Shown: one piece after another, positions 29,131-38,197 of the stretch
Layout: each line of letters starts with the position of its first letter
Position numbering within the stretch: the first letter of the stretch is position 1
DNA from: an uncultured Oscillospiraceae bacterium
GTDB lineage: Bacteria > Bacillota > Clostridia > Oscillospirales > Oscillospiraceae
DNA length: 64,000 nt
Direction of reading: 5' to 3'
NCBI GenBank assembly: GCA_944385095.1
Contig: CALWVS010000010.1
Location: 1-64,000 of the forward strand
Translations under genes and position numbers: made by a program
The notes under the pieces: generated by a model
What the model was told of the DNA's origin: nothing
Databases searched by the model: none
What the model saw: only the letters and a program-made list of their open reading frames with translations

Positions 29131-29862
29131 TCAATCCATTGATTCGTCATAGCATTCTTCAATATCAAGAAAAAGAATATACACACCACACACTGCTCCA
29201 TTTTGGTCATAGCCAAAATAACAGGGATATACCCCATCACCCCAACCAGAGGAAAACATGGGAAGGTTGCAATCAGTACCTGGAATGGTCCAATTCAGCC
29301 AATTTCCCCATTCCAACTGATATTTTGGATGTTCTTTTGCATTTTGCTCCAACAACTGACAAAACAATCCACCATATAAATCAAATTCATGCTCTTTCTG
29401 AAGTTGCTGTTGTAAATAGGTCAGAACTGCCTGTTTTGTTTGTATGTCCGCAATACACCCCATACCAGCATCCACACCAAACCCAAAAAATTCATCTTCT
29501 TCGAGTGGTGTCTCCAAATCTTCATTTCCCACCACGCCCAACTCATAGCGGATGGGTTTATGGTTGTTGATTTCCACCTTGACACAGGCATAGCGGTCTC
29601 CATATTGTTCACTGGGCACCACACAAATTTTGATTGGATATGTGCCAACAGGGATTGTCTGAAGGTATGGTTGTGCCTCACAGAGCTCCACCATTGGGTC
29701 GCATGCAAACAGAACCCCAGTTGGAACATGGAGCATCCCAATATCTAATACATCTACTTTCATTTTTCCAATTTTCTGCTCAGTAAAATAAGCATCTAAG
29801 TCTATTTTGCATTCCAACTGCTTTTTTATCTGTGTATAGTGCTCCATCCATTCTTTTGTCAT
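29131..29862 (-). CDS. DUF4241 family protein
   Basis: About 243 residues, soluble, acidic. The family hallmarks are visible: a P-x-G-TYPIKICV strand near 75, the GFGVDAGMGCIAD motif near 130 and the C-terminal SSGWGDGVYPCYFGYDQNGAVC segment (quoted in parts: WGDGVYPCYFGYD, GVYILFLDIE). DUF4241 members are scattered in polymorphic-toxin and stress loci, with no known activity. A start 5 codons upstream exists, but the ATG at 29862 follows ATGGAGGGCAGCACA with a good SD. It is the first gene of the NADAR/RtcB operon. Confidence 0.82.
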   Translation of the reverse strand: MTKEWMEHYTQIKKQLECKIDLDAYFTEQKIGKMKVDVLDIGMLHVPTGVLFACDPMVELCEAQPYLQTIPVGTYPIKICVVPSEQYGDRYACVKVEINNHKPIRYELGVVGNEDLETPLEEDEFFGFGVDAGMGCIADIQTKQAVLTYLQQQLQKEHEFDLYGGLFCQLLEQNAKEHPKYQLEWGNWLNWTIPGTDCNLPMFSSGWGDGVYPCYFGYDQNGAVCGVYILFLDIEECYDESMD

Positions 29863-29891
29863 TGTGCTGCCCTCCATTTCTGTCTATATCT

Positions 29892-29909
29892 ATTTCCTTT
29901 CTAGGAAAT
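29892..29909. promoter_or_regulatory. Perfect inverted repeat just downstream of the DUF4241 transcription start
   Basis: ATTTCCT and AGGAAAT flank a TTCT loop. It sits at about +4 to +21 relative to the predicted start site. It could be a repressor site or a 5' stabilising hairpin of the mRNA. Confidence 0.4.
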
Positions 29910-29919
29910 GTCGTCCTCT

Positions 29920-29948
29920 ATTATAGCATCATTCATCCATAATTGGAA
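29920..29948 (-). promoter_or_regulatory. Promoter of the DUF4241-NADAR-CbrC-RtcB operon
   Basis: A perfect TATAAT on the minus strand, with TTCCAA 17 bases upstream. The weak -35 suggests possible activator dependence. Confidence 0.6.
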
Positions 29949-29993
29949 CTATTTTATTGTGTTTCTATTATCTTTTGGAATACATCAAGCAAA

Positions 29994-30036
29994 AAACCGT
30001 TATAAACACCCATTTTGTGGATGTCTATAACGGTTG
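29994..30036 (-). terminator. Terminator of the acetyltransferase-hydrolase-CMD operon
   Basis: AACCGTTATA and its complement form a stem with a partly paired inner part, followed by T6 on the minus strand, ~11 bases after the stop. Confidence 0.88.
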
Positions 30037-30046
30037 TATTGAATGC

Positions 30047-30799
30047 TCAATCCAACTTACTGTACTCTGTCTGGCTCACTGCCTCCAACCACTCATTGGA
30101 GCACTGCTCCCCTGGTACTTCCACAGCAAGATGAGAAAACCAACTGTCTGGTGTAGCACCATGCCAGTGTTTGACCCCGACGGGGATGTTGACCACATCT
30201 CCTGGATACAATTTTCTGGCTTTCTTTCCCCATTCCTGATAGTAGCCACAACCAGCGACACAGATAAGGATTTGCCCTCCACCTTTTATGGCGTGGTGAA
30301 TATGCCAATGATTGCGACAACCTGGTTCAAATGTCACATTGAAAATCCCCACTTGGTCTGTGGAAACGGGTGCCAAATAGCTTTGACCTGTAAAATATTG
30401 GGCAAAGTCATGATTGGGCTGCCCGATTGGGAAAACCATGCTGTTTTCATGGATGGCTTTTTCGTCCTCTATATCCTCTTGCTGATAAACTTCTTTTGCC
30501 ATGCGAAAGGCTGCCCACGCTTTGGACCATCCAACATAAAACGCTGCATGGGTCAGGACCTCTGCCATTTCTGTTTTGGTCACGCCGTTTTTCTTTGCAT
30601 TGGTAAGATGATACTGGAAAGAGGAGTCCACCAATCCCTGTGACATCAGTGCCACCACTGTGACCAATGAGCGGTCACGCAAAGACAGCAGATTTTCTCT
30701 GCTCCACACCTCTCCAAAGAGTACATCATCATTTAACTGGGCAAATTTGGGGGCAAACTCCCCCAAAGCCTCCCTACCAGCCGTCTGTTTGATTGCCAT
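30047..30799 (-). CDS. Carboxymuconolactone decarboxylase-like and cupin fusion protein
   Basis: Residues ~10-105 form an AhpD/CMD-type helical domain (RDRSLVTVVALMSQGL, HLTNAKKNGVTKTEMAEVLTHAAFYVGW). It lacks a clear CxxC redox pair. Residues ~130-245 form a cupin (NHWHIHHAIKGGGQILICVAG, split here as RNHWHIHHA and VKHWHGA) with metal-ligand histidines. Such fusions are common next to LysR regulators and hydrolases in gut Firmicutes. They are assigned to quinone or aldehyde detoxification without firm substrate. The ATG at 30799 has CAGGAGGG ahead and is preferred over a start 8 codons upstream. Confidence 0.85.
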   Translation of the reverse strand: MAIKQTAGREALGEFAPKFAQLNDDVLFGEVWSRENLLSLRDRSLVTVVALMSQGLVDSSFQYHLTNAKKNGVTKTEMAEVLTHAAFYVGWSKAWAAFRMAKEVYQQEDIEDEKAIHENSMVFPIGQPNHDFAQYFTGQSYLAPVSTDQVGIFNVTFEPGCRNHWHIHHAIKGGGQILICVAGCGYYQEWGKKARKLYPGDVVNIPVGVKHWHGATPDSWFSHLAVEVPGEQCSNEWLEAVSQTEYSKLD

Positions 30800-30835
30800 T
30801 GTCCATCCCTCCTGAGACTCCATCCTGTGGTTCTC

Positions 30836-31825
30836 TTAATTCAACTCTGTATCAAGATATTTCCGAAAGAATTGTTCCATCTTATCAAATGGAATCACAT
30901 CCACTTGGTCATATAGGTCTGTATGCACTGCATTGGGAATGAGCATCAACTCCTTATTGTCCCCTGTCAGCTTTTTAAACGCATCCTGACTGAAATAACA
31001 GGAGTGGGCTTTTTCTCCATGTACCATTAAAACTGCACTGCGGATTTCATGGCTGTACTGTAAAATTGGCATATTCAAGAAAGACAGAGAAGAAGTCACA
31101 TTCCAGCCGTCATTTGAATTGAGGGATCGGACATGATACCCTCTCTCTGTCTTGTAGTAGTCATAATAATCTTTTACAAAGAATGGCACATTCTCTGGCA
31201 ATGGGTCTAACACACCACCTGCTCTGGCGTAGCTCCCGGTTTTGTAATCTGCTGTTCTCTGGGCATTGAGACTTTTTCTCTTTTCATAGCGGGCTTCTTC
31301 GCTGTCCTCACTGTCAAAATATCCTTTTGCATTGACACGGGACATATCATACATGGTAGATGCTACTGTTGCTTTGATTCTGGTATCAACGGCAGCGGCA
31401 TTGAGTGCCATTCCACCCCAGCCACAAATTCCAATGATTCCTATTTTTTCTGGGTCAACTTGTTCCTGTACAGACAGAAAATCCACCGCTGCCTGAAAAT
31501 CTTCTGTATTGATATCAGGGGATGCCACATAGCGTGGACTGCCACCACTCTCCCCTGTAAAGGAGGGATCAAACGCCAAGGTCAAAAATCCACGCTCCGC
31601 CATCGTTTGGGCATACAATCCAGAACACTGCTCTTTCACTGCACCAAAGGGACCACAGACTGCAATGGCAGAGAGTTTTCCTTCTCTCTTTTTTGGGATA
31701 TACAGGTCAGCCGCTAATGTAATGCCATAGCGATTGGGAAAGGTCACTTTGCAGTGGTTCACTTTTTCACTTTTAGGGAATGTTTTATCCCATCCTTGTG
31801 TCAATTTTAATTCTTCCTTCATCAT
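30836..31825 (-). CDS. Alpha/beta hydrolase with a cysteine in the nucleophile elbow
   Basis: The 329-residue protein has the alpha/beta fold with an oxyanion-side CGPFGAVKEQ segment near 57, the elbow GICGWGG (~131-137), an acid-site VHGEKAHS near 270 and the histidine NAVHTD near 300. The elbow carries C where most esterases have S, as in dienelactone-hydrolase-type enzymes. The substrate is unknown. SD AAGGAG precedes the ATG. It lies between the acetyltransferase and the CMD/cupin gene with short gaps, in the LysR-linked operon. Confidence 0.85.
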   Translation of the reverse strand: MMKEELKLTQGWDKTFPKSEKVNHCKVTFPNRYGITLAADLYIPKKREGKLSAIAVCGPFGAVKEQCSGLYAQTMAERGFLTLAFDPSFTGESGGSPRYVASPDINTEDFQAAVDFLSVQEQVDPEKIGIIGICGWGGMALNAAAVDTRIKATVASTMYDMSRVNAKGYFDSEDSEEARYEKRKSLNAQRTADYKTGSYARAGGVLDPLPENVPFFVKDYYDYYKTERGYHVRSLNSNDGWNVTSSLSFLNMPILQYSHEIRSAVLMVHGEKAHSCYFSQDAFKKLTGDNKELMLIPNAVHTDLYDQVDVIPFDKMEQFFRKYLDTELN

Positions 31826-31849
31826 ATGATCACAACTCCTTCTATCATT

Positions 31850-32425
31850 TCATTTTTCTATTTCAATTTCCCGTATTTTTACGGCAGGAACCCCGCCAAC
31901 CACTGTATTTTTTGGCACATCCTTTGTGACCACTGCACCTGCTGCCACCACTGCACCATCTCCAATGGTAACACCTGGCAAAATGGTGGCATTTGAGCCA
32001 ATCCATACACGTTCTCCAATATGAATAGGCTTTGGAATCATGGTACTGCGCTCATTTGGCTGCATGGCATGGTTGAGGGTTGCCAAAACCACATTATGCC
32101 CAATCAAGGTACCATTTCCAATAAAAATGCCGCCTTGGTCCTGAAATTTACAACCCATATTGATAAATACATGGGTTCCTATATGGATATTTTTTCCACA
32201 ATCTGTATGAAATGGTGGAAAAATTGCAAACGTCTCATCCACTGGCTTTCCAATCAGCTTAGAAAACAACACTCGCAGTTCCTCTGGTTCATGATACTGA
32301 CTGTTGATTTCTGATGTCAGTTTCAAAGCCTCCTGACTGACTTTGTGCATATATAAATGGGCTTCACTGCCCCCTTCTACCGGTTTTCCACTGTTTAAAT
32401 GGTCTAAAAATTCCTGTAATTCCAT
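31850..32425 (-). CDS. Maltose/galactoside O-acetyltransferase-like left-handed beta-helix protein
   Basis: The 191-residue protein has hexapeptide repeats (IGTHVFINMGCKFQDQGG, IGERVWIGSNATILPGVTIG) and the catalytic-site NHAMQP segment near 117 with the conserved histidine. The end is VVGGVPAVKIREI, as in the Maa/LacA family (acetyl-CoA:sugar O-acetyltransferase). It is the first gene of the operon facing the LysR gene. SD GAGGAG is present. Confidence 0.88.
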   Translation of the reverse strand: MELQEFLDHLNSGKPVEGGSEAHLYMHKVSQEALKLTSEINSQYHEPEELRVLFSKLIGKPVDETFAIFPPFHTDCGKNIHIGTHVFINMGCKFQDQGGIFIGNGTLIGHNVVLATLNHAMQPNERSTMIPKPIHIGERVWIGSNATILPGVTIGDGAVVAAGAVVTKDVPKNTVVGGVPAVKIREIEIEK

Positions 32426-32454
32426 GTCTGTCTCCTCAATATTTTTCTATACCC

Positions 32455-32483
32455 ATTGTAGCATCATCTATCTTCAATCACAA
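32455..32483 (-). promoter_or_regulatory. Promoter of the acetyltransferase operon
   Basis: Minus-strand TTGTGA and TACAAT with a 17-base spacer. The start site would be near 32448, 66 bases from the centre of the LysR palindrome. Confidence 0.65.
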
Positions 32484-32499
32484 ATACCTATAAAAAATA

Positions 32500-32528
32500 A
32501 CAATCTATGCTTTACAAGCATAGATTGT
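32500..32528. promoter_or_regulatory. LysR-type operator: perfect 13-bp inverted repeat with 3-base centre
   Basis: The arms ACAATCTATGCTT and AAGCATAGATTGT flank TAC. It contains the LysR T-N11-A motif (T at 32508, A at 32520). It is centred ~66 bases upstream of the acetyltransferase start site and overlaps the -35 box of the lysR promoter. That geometry is typical of activation of the divergent operon with autorepression. Confidence 0.8.
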
Positions 32529-32539
32529 CTTTATATACT
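32511..32539 (+). promoter_or_regulatory. Promoter of the LysR-family gene
   Basis: TTTACA and TATACT with a 17-base spacer. The -35 box lies inside the LysR palindrome. Confidence 0.65.
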
Positions 32540-32561
32540 TAGAAAAAGGAGGAATTTGAAT

Positions 32562-33452
32562 ATGGAATTGAGAGTATTACAGTATTTCCTTGCAGTAGCA
32601 AGAGAACAGAGTATTTCAGCGGCTGCCCAGTCATTGCACCTCACCCAACCCACCCTCTCCAGACAACTAAAAGAACTGGAATTAGAACTGGGCAAAACCT
32701 TGTTGATTCGAGGCAGTCGAAAAGTAACACTGACGGAGGACGGCATGCTGTTGCGGAAGCGTGCTGAAGAAATTCTGGATTTGGTGGGACGGACAGAAAA
32801 AGAGGTGAGGCAATCAGACAAAATTTTGAGTGGTGATATCTATATTGGCACTGGGGAAACGGATGGTGTACGCCAAATTGCCAAAGCTGCCCACCAACTG
32901 CAAACCCTCTATCCCAACGTACAGTTTCATATTGTCAGTGGAGATGCAGTGGATGTGTGTGAACGTCTTGACAAAGGATTGCTGGACTTTGGTATCCTTT
33001 TAGGAGATATGGACAAGACAAAATATCACTATATGGAACTGCCTATGAAAGATGTTTGGGGTGTTTTGATGCAAAACAGCAGTCCTCTGGCAAAAAAGGA
33101 GAGCATTACACCAGAAGATTTGTGGGATAAACCATTGATTTTATCCAGACAAGTGGAAAACAAAAGTGGTTTATACCGCTGGCTGCGCAAAAAACCATCT
33201 GAACTGCAAACCGTTGCTACCTATAACCTGATTTACAATGCCTCCCTTATGGTGGATGAGGGAATGGGGTATGCATTTACTTTGGACAAATTAGTAAACA
33301 CAATGGGAAGCACCCTGTGTTTTCGCCCATTAAAACCCCATTTGGAATTGGGTATGTATTTGGTGTGGAAAAAATATCAAATACTGTCCAGACCTGCGGA
33401 ACGATTTTTAACCCATCTCAGTGACTTTTTCTCTATGGAGGACACAATATAA
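32562..33452 (+). CDS. LysR family transcriptional regulator
   Basis: The 296-residue regulator has the N-terminal helix-turn-helix (YFLAVAREQSISAAAQSLHL, TQPTLSRQLKELE), a linker helix and a two-lobed effector domain (IYIGTGETDGVRQIAKAAHQ, FGILLGD). The frame is open 73 codons upstream. The ATG at 32562 is nevertheless certain from AAAGGAGG and from the family start MELRVLQYFL. It diverges from the acetyltransferase-hydrolase-CMD operon and is its likely regulator. Confidence 0.93.
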   Translation: MELRVLQYFLAVAREQSISAAAQSLHLTQPTLSRQLKELELELGKTLLIRGSRKVTLTEDGMLLRKRAEEILDLVGRTEKEVRQSDKILSGDIYIGTGETDGVRQIAKAAHQLQTLYPNVQFHIVSGDAVDVCERLDKGLLDFGILLGDMDKTKYHYMELPMKDVWGVLMQNSSPLAKKESITPEDLWDKPLILSRQVENKSGLYRWLRKKPSELQTVATYNLIYNASLMVDEGMGYAFTLDKLVNTMGSTLCFRPLKPHLELGMYLVWKKYQILSRPAERFLTHLSDFFSMEDTI

Positions 33453-33482
33453 AACATAAAACTTATTATCTATACACATAAA

Positions 33483-33520
33483 AAACCACACGACTGGCAT
33501 AAATACCAGTCGTGTGGTTT
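33483..33520 (+). terminator. Terminator of lysR (also usable by the minus-strand sugar operon)
   Basis: Perfect 15-bp stem AAACCACACGACTGG with an 8-base loop, A-rich on one side and TTTTG on the other. It lies ~30 bases from both converging stops. Confidence 0.92.
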
Positions 33521-33552
33521 TGCTGTCCGCTCATTGTAATCTTATGTACCAT

Positions 33553-34167
33553 TTATAGGTAAACTCGTACAAAAAATTGTGCCAGCAGTGCAGGAAAGAC
33601 TAGTCCGCCTAACAGAAAATAAGGGATTGTAATAGGTAGAAAACCAATGGCAATCACTGTGAGCACAGTCCCCACCATAGTGGCAGGAATAGAGCGTGTC
33701 AGTCTTCCACAACCCAATACAACACTTTGTCGAACTGCCTGAGACAGTTTCATAGAAACAGCCAATGGATAAAGAAAGGCACCTGCCAATGTGGAAACAA
33801 TCAAAACAACAATACTAAACACACACATCACAAAGGCAACCGGCTGTGTCAGAACATAGGCAGCATAGAAATAACTGGCACAAGCTGCAATCACCGGAAT
33901 CAGCACTGCCACAAAAAAGACTCCATAGGAACGCCAAAAATATTGCTTGAATGCGCCCCAGTAGGTCTGCTCAGTGCAATTTGTAAGACAATGTCGGATG
34001 GAAACATGCATTGCCATCAAAGCAGGTGGAATGGTGATAATGGGTAACATACATAAGACAGTTAGCAAATTCACCTGAAAAAGATGAATACAATCTGTGG
34101 TGAGAATCTCATTCAGACGGCGCAGTCCACTGGTATTCTCTTGATGGTCAAATGAAAGCTTAAACAT
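33553..34167 (-). CDS. YesL-like (DUF624) membrane protein
   Basis: About 204 residues with five predicted helices. The family start FNEIL-like RLNEILTTDCIHLFQVNLLTVL and the TYWGAFKQYFWRSYGVFF segment are seen in part. DUF624 proteins accompany oligosaccharide ABC importers in Firmicutes; their function is unknown. An in-frame GTG lies 2 codons upstream. AAGGAG spaced 5 bases favours the ATG at 34167. It is the last gene of the raffinose-type operon, 9 bases after the AraC gene. Confidence 0.8.
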   Translation of the reverse strand: MFKLSFDHQENTSGLRRLNEILTTDCIHLFQVNLLTVLCMLPIITIPPALMAMHVSIRHCLTNCTEQTYWGAFKQYFWRSYGVFFVAVLIPVIAACASYFYAAYVLTQPVAFVMCVFSIVVLIVSTLAGAFLYPLAVSMKLSQAVRQSVVLGCGRLTRSIPATMVGTVLTVIAIGFLPITIPYFLLGGLVFPALLAQFFVRVYL

Positions 34168-34176
34168 AAACACTCC

Positions 34177-35058
34177 TTACTGAGCAGAACCATTTTGCCG
34201 TTCCTGCTCAATGGCAAGGGCATCCTCCTGTCGGAACGTTCTGGGAGGAATCCCATGTATCTTACGAAATACTTTGGAGAAATAGAGCTGATTGGGATAG
34301 CCAACCATATTTGCTATTTCTCCAATGCTCATATTGGTATTGCGCATCAGCTCGATTGCTTTACTAATGCGATAATTCGCCAGATAATCTTGGGGCGTCT
34401 GCCCAATGACCTCTTTGAACAATCGACTGAAATAAGTTCGATTTAATCCACAGTAGGTGGCAATCTGTTCCACTCGGATTTCTGTTCGGTAATACTGTTC
34501 AATATAGTGGATTGCTTCATGGATGTAGAAACTCTGCTGGGACTGCCCTCTGACACGTTGTTTATAGGAAGATGTTTCAATTAACGCATCTAAAAAGAGA
34601 TAAAAATGCGCCATCAGATGCAGGGAGGACTCCTGTGCATGATTGGAAATATAGAGCAGCTCATCCTGCACCTTCTGGGATGCTTCTTTTTGCAGAGGGA
34701 TATACAGTGGCTGGCTGTCATTCATCCCAGCCAGCCCCAGTCGATACTGTGCTTGGGCACCAGTAAACTCCACCCATGTATAAAACCATGGGTCGTGCTC
34801 ATCTGCACAGTAGGTCGTCACTTGCCCTGGGCAGATGAGGAACCCCTGTCCCCGCTCAATATCAAATCGCTTGTTGGTCTGGTCAGGCTGCAACACTTCC
34901 AGATAACCTTTTCCAGAAATCACATAGTGAAATAAATAGTTGTTTCGCACATAGGGACCATAGGAATAGAGAGAGGCACATTGCTCCCAGCCATATTGAA
35001 CCATGGAAAGATCGACTAGATTTTCATGTGGAAAAATGGAAAAAAAATGCTGACTCAT
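34177..35058 (-). CDS. AraC family regulator of the alpha-galactoside operon
   Basis: The 293-residue protein has an N-terminal cupin-type sugar-sensing domain (FHYVISGKGYLEVLQ near 43) and a C-terminal pair of helix-turn-helices (IRVEQIATYCGLNRTYFSRLFK, IGEIANMVGYPNQLYFSKVFRK, shown as YFSRLFKEVIGQTPQDYL and YFSKVFRKIHG). It resembles MsmR/RafR activators of melibiose/raffinose operons. It lies within the operon it probably activates, 18 bases after the GH36 gene, with GGAGG before the ATG. Confidence 0.9.
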   Translation of the reverse strand: MSQHFFSIFPHENLVDLSMVQYGWEQCASLYSYGPYVRNNYLFHYVISGKGYLEVLQPDQTNKRFDIERGQGFLICPGQVTTYCADEHDPWFYTWVEFTGAQAQYRLGLAGMNDSQPLYIPLQKEASQKVQDELLYISNHAQESSLHLMAHFYLFLDALIETSSYKQRVRGQSQQSFYIHEAIHYIEQYYRTEIRVEQIATYCGLNRTYFSRLFKEVIGQTPQDYLANYRISKAIELMRNTNMSIGEIANMVGYPNQLYFSKVFRKIHGIPPRTFRQEDALAIEQERQNGSAQ

Positions 35059-35076
35059 ATGTGCCTCCCAAATACG

Positions 35077-37257
35077 TTATACTGCTTCGATTTCAAATTG
35101 TACAGCCTGGTATTCATCCAGAATTGGCAGGGAAATGCCTACATGAAGCAGAACATCACCGCCATACACTGTACCATTTACCTTATAATCACGATTTGGG
35201 TCCAGTCCCTTCAGACGCAAAATGCCACGGATGGGGTTGGCATGACCAACGCCTGTCACTACACTAGCCAATGCACGGGTTTGATCTTCTGAAACGTGCA
35301 TCCAGCCATAAAATGGGGCTTCTTCAAATGGATTGCCCAGACGGTAGTAGGTTCCCTTTGTGACTAGCTCCCAATTTTTCTTGAAATGTGCTATCTGCTG
35401 GGGTACTTCAGCCAGTTCCTCCTCAGACAACTCATTCAGGTCCAACTCATATCCAAAGGTCCCTGCCTCTGCCACCACACCACGGGTATGGAGTGGCACA
35501 CACCGTCTTGTCATACCGTTTGGCACGGCAGACACATGTGCTCCCATAGTGGAACATGGATAACAGAAGGAGGTTCCATACTGGATGCGCAGCCGTTCGA
35601 TGGCATCGGTGTTATCACTGCACCAAATCTGTGGAGTATAGTGTAACATACCACAGTCAAAACGTCCACCACCTCCGCTGCATCCTTCAATCAAAATGTG
35701 GGGAAATTCCTGATGCAGTGCCTCCAGAATTTCGTAAACCCCCAACACATATCTATGATAGACCTCACCCTGCCGGTCGCTGGGCAGTGAAAGAGAAAAT
35801 ACATCCGTCAGGCTTCGGTTCATATCCCATTTTACATAGGAGATATGGGCAGAAGAAAGGGTGTTGCGCAAATTGGTCAGGATGTAGTCCCGTACCTCCT
35901 TTCGGCTGAGGTCCAAAACAAGTTGATGACGGCTTCTAGTGCCCTCTCGTTCGGGAATTTTAAATGCCCAGTCTGGATGGAGGCGATACAGCTTAGAGTC
36001 TTCACTGACCATTTCCGGCTCAACCCAAAGTCCAAACTTCATACCCAGTGCCTCAATTCTCTCTGCGAGTGCAGAAAGCCCACCAGGCAACTTTTTCTCA
36101 TTCACATCCCAGTCACCAAGCCCACGGAAATCGTCGTTGCGCTCTCCAAACCATCCGTCATCCATAACCATCATTTCTACGCCCACTTTGGAGGCCTTCT
36201 CCGCAATGGATACAATTTTATCTGCATCAAATGCAAAGTAGGTGGCTTCCCAGTTGTTAATCAGAATAGGACGGCGTGCATCTTTCCACTGACCACGGCA
36301 GAGGTTCAGACGGATTGCCTTATGGAAACGCTGGCTCAATGTGGACAGACCACAATTAGAAAACACCATAGCTGCTTCTGGTGCACAGAAAGTCTCCCCT
36401 GCTTCCAGCTTCCAGGAGAAGTGGAATGGATGAATGCCCATCACAAAACGGGTTTCATGGAACTGTGTATACTCTGTCTGAGCAAGGAAATTGCCAGAAT
36501 AGACCAGTGCAAAACCCCAACAATGTCCACTGTCTTCTGTGGTGTCAGGTGAGCAGAGAACAGTAAATGGGTTCTGCTGGTGGCTGGAGGAACCTCGAAT
36601 GCTCTGTGCTGTGTGAATTCCCTGTGTCAGTGGCATTCTCACAGGCTCCCGCTCCCGTCCATAGGCTCCACCCAATGTAATAGTATGGAAGGTTCCAGAT
36701 GGGAAATCAACACAGGTTGACATAACACGCTCCAACGAGACAGGGTTGGTCCCACTATTTGACACTTTGACTGCCCGTGTAATCAAATCACACTCTGCAA
36801 ATACACCATACAGGAGTTCCACTGTCAAATTGGTACATGTATCTTTCAAAAGAACACGCAATGTTTCCCACTCACCACCATTGTCATAGAAGCTGGGCAG
36901 TCCATCTAATGTATATTTTCCAGCTTCAATGGAGTGGCTCACATACCGCAAATCTACTGTATAGCTTCCATCTAAACTGGTGGCTTCAATGGAAGGAATC
37001 CGAAAATCGCCCACACCACTGGAGGAATACTCCTGAGGTTGGGTGTCCAGTGAATAAGTGCGGTCTAACCCAGCTTCCGATGGCTGAGGAGAAAATCCAC
37101 GATCTTCCTGTAAAATCCAGTTGGAGAAATCCCCACTTCGAACACGAGGACCATAGTAAGTATGCAGCAACACACCTTTGGGATCAATTTTCATCTGGTA
37201 AGTGCTGTTTTTTGTGTGGATTGTGATGGTGTTATTTGTATTATTGTAACAGATCAT
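35077..37257 (-). CDS. GH36 alpha-galactosidase
   Basis: Retaining alpha-galactosidase expected to remove galactose from raffinose, stachyose and melibiose in the cytoplasm (no signal peptide). The ~726-residue protein has the N-terminal beta-supersandwich, the barrel motif DDGWFGERNDDFRGLGDW, the nucleophile in YVKWDMNRS (Asp ~478) and the acid/base in GCSGGGGRFDCG (Asp ~534). The frame extends 20 codons upstream. The ATG at 37257 follows AAGGAAG and begins at the family N-terminus (MICYNNTNNT). Unlike Ruminococcus gnavus AgaSK there is no C-terminal kinase domain. That domain appears as a separate gene in the divergent operon. Confidence 0.94.
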   Translation of the reverse strand: MICYNNTNNTITIHTKNSTYQMKIDPKGVLLHTYYGPRVRSGDFSNWILQEDRGFSPQPSEAGLDRTYSLDTQPQEYSSSGVGDFRIPSIEATSLDGSYTVDLRYVSHSIEAGKYTLDGLPSFYDNGGEWETLRVLLKDTCTNLTVELLYGVFAECDLITRAVKVSNSGTNPVSLERVMSTCVDFPSGTFHTITLGGAYGREREPVRMPLTQGIHTAQSIRGSSSHQQNPFTVLCSPDTTEDSGHCWGFALVYSGNFLAQTEYTQFHETRFVMGIHPFHFSWKLEAGETFCAPEAAMVFSNCGLSTLSQRFHKAIRLNLCRGQWKDARRPILINNWEATYFAFDADKIVSIAEKASKVGVEMMVMDDGWFGERNDDFRGLGDWDVNEKKLPGGLSALAERIEALGMKFGLWVEPEMVSEDSKLYRLHPDWAFKIPEREGTRSRHQLVLDLSRKEVRDYILTNLRNTLSSAHISYVKWDMNRSLTDVFSLSLPSDRQGEVYHRYVLGVYEILEALHQEFPHILIEGCSGGGGRFDCGMLHYTPQIWCSDNTDAIERLRIQYGTSFCYPCSTMGAHVSAVPNGMTRRCVPLHTRGVVAEAGTFGYELDLNELSEEELAEVPQQIAHFKKNWELVTKGTYYRLGNPFEEAPFYGWMHVSEDQTRALASVVTGVGHANPIRGILRLKGLDPNRDYKVNGTVYGGDVLLHVGISLPILDEYQAVQFEIEAV

Positions 37258-37333
37258 ATCAATGTCTTCCTTTTTATGGTAGTGTAGGGACAGGCAGCTC
37301 CTGCCACCTGTCCCCAAGAGGTTGAAGTCTATT

Positions 37334-38197
37334 TTATTTTCCGCCAGTCAGTGCAATTCCTTCAATGAACTGACGCTGGAAAATGAGATAGAGGATGAGC
37401 ATGGGAACCATTGCAAACAGACTTCCAGCCATCAATACTGGATAGTTGGTCATAAACTGCCCCTTTAAGGTTGCAAGACCAGAGGACAATGTCATCATGT
37501 TGATATCAGTGTTGACCACCAAAGGCCACATCAGGTCTGCATAAGCAAAGACAGCAGTAAAAATTGTCAGTGCAGCAATGGAAGTACCAGTCAATGGCAA
37601 CATCACTTTATAGAAGGTCTGCCACTGATTACAGCCATCCAAATAGGCAGCCTCTCCAATTTCAGAGGGAATACCCATATAGGCCTGCCGCAAGAAAAAG
37701 GTTCCAAAAGCAGAGACCAAGCCAGGGAAAATCAGTGCAAAATGGCTTTCTGTCAAACCAACTTTTGCCAACATCTCATACTGTGGGATGACAAAAATCT
37801 GAGAAGGCATCATCATCTGTATCAGAACCAGTGTGAACAGAACATTTTTCCCTTTAAATCTCAGTTTTGCAAAGGCATAGCCAGCCATAGAAGAAAATAC
37901 AATGGCACAGATCACACGGAAAAACACCATAATTCCAGTGTTGATATACAGTGCACCAAAGGGCAGACTGGTCAGTGCATCTTTGAAGTTATTGAAATAG
38001 TAGACCGCAGGAAAGAAGGTGGGTGGAATCTGCATACTCTCTCCAAGGGATTTCAGAGAAGTGAGAATCATCCACAAAAATGGAAATACCATCAAAACAG
38101 AACCTGCAATCAGAAAGAAATAGGTAAGAACCGTGAACAAACGGCGACTACCCTGCATAGATCCGGTGCGCATGGTTTGCACTCTTCCTTTCATCAA
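37334..38197 (-). CDS. Carbohydrate ABC transporter permease (MalG/MsmG type)
   Basis: The 287-residue inner-membrane permease has six helices and the ATPase-contact EAA loop EIGEAAYLDGCNQWQTFYKV near 188-207. Its start overlaps the upstream permease stop by 4 bases. No ATPase gene is encoded here, as is usual for such systems in Firmicutes, which share an MsmK-type ATPase encoded elsewhere. Confidence 0.93.
   Translation of the reverse strand: MMKGRVQTMRTGSMQGSRRLFTVLTYFFLIAGSVLMVFPFLWMILTSLKSLGESMQIPPTFFPAVYYFNNFKDALTSLPFGALYINTGIMVFFRVICAIVFSSMAGYAFAKLRFKGKNVLFTLVLIQMMMPSQIFVIPQYEMLAKVGLTESHFALIFPGLVSAFGTFFLRQAYMGIPSEIGEAAYLDGCNQWQTFYKVMLPLTGTSIAALTIFTAVFAYADLMWPLVVNTDINMMTLSSGLATLKGQFMTNYPVLMAGSLFAMVPMLILYLIFQRQFIEGIALTGGK

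Noticed and set aside
32343-32561. 73-codon upstream extension of the LysR gene
   Set aside because: It runs through the divergent promoter and palindrome and into the acetyltransferase gene. The LysR family start and SD are at 32562.
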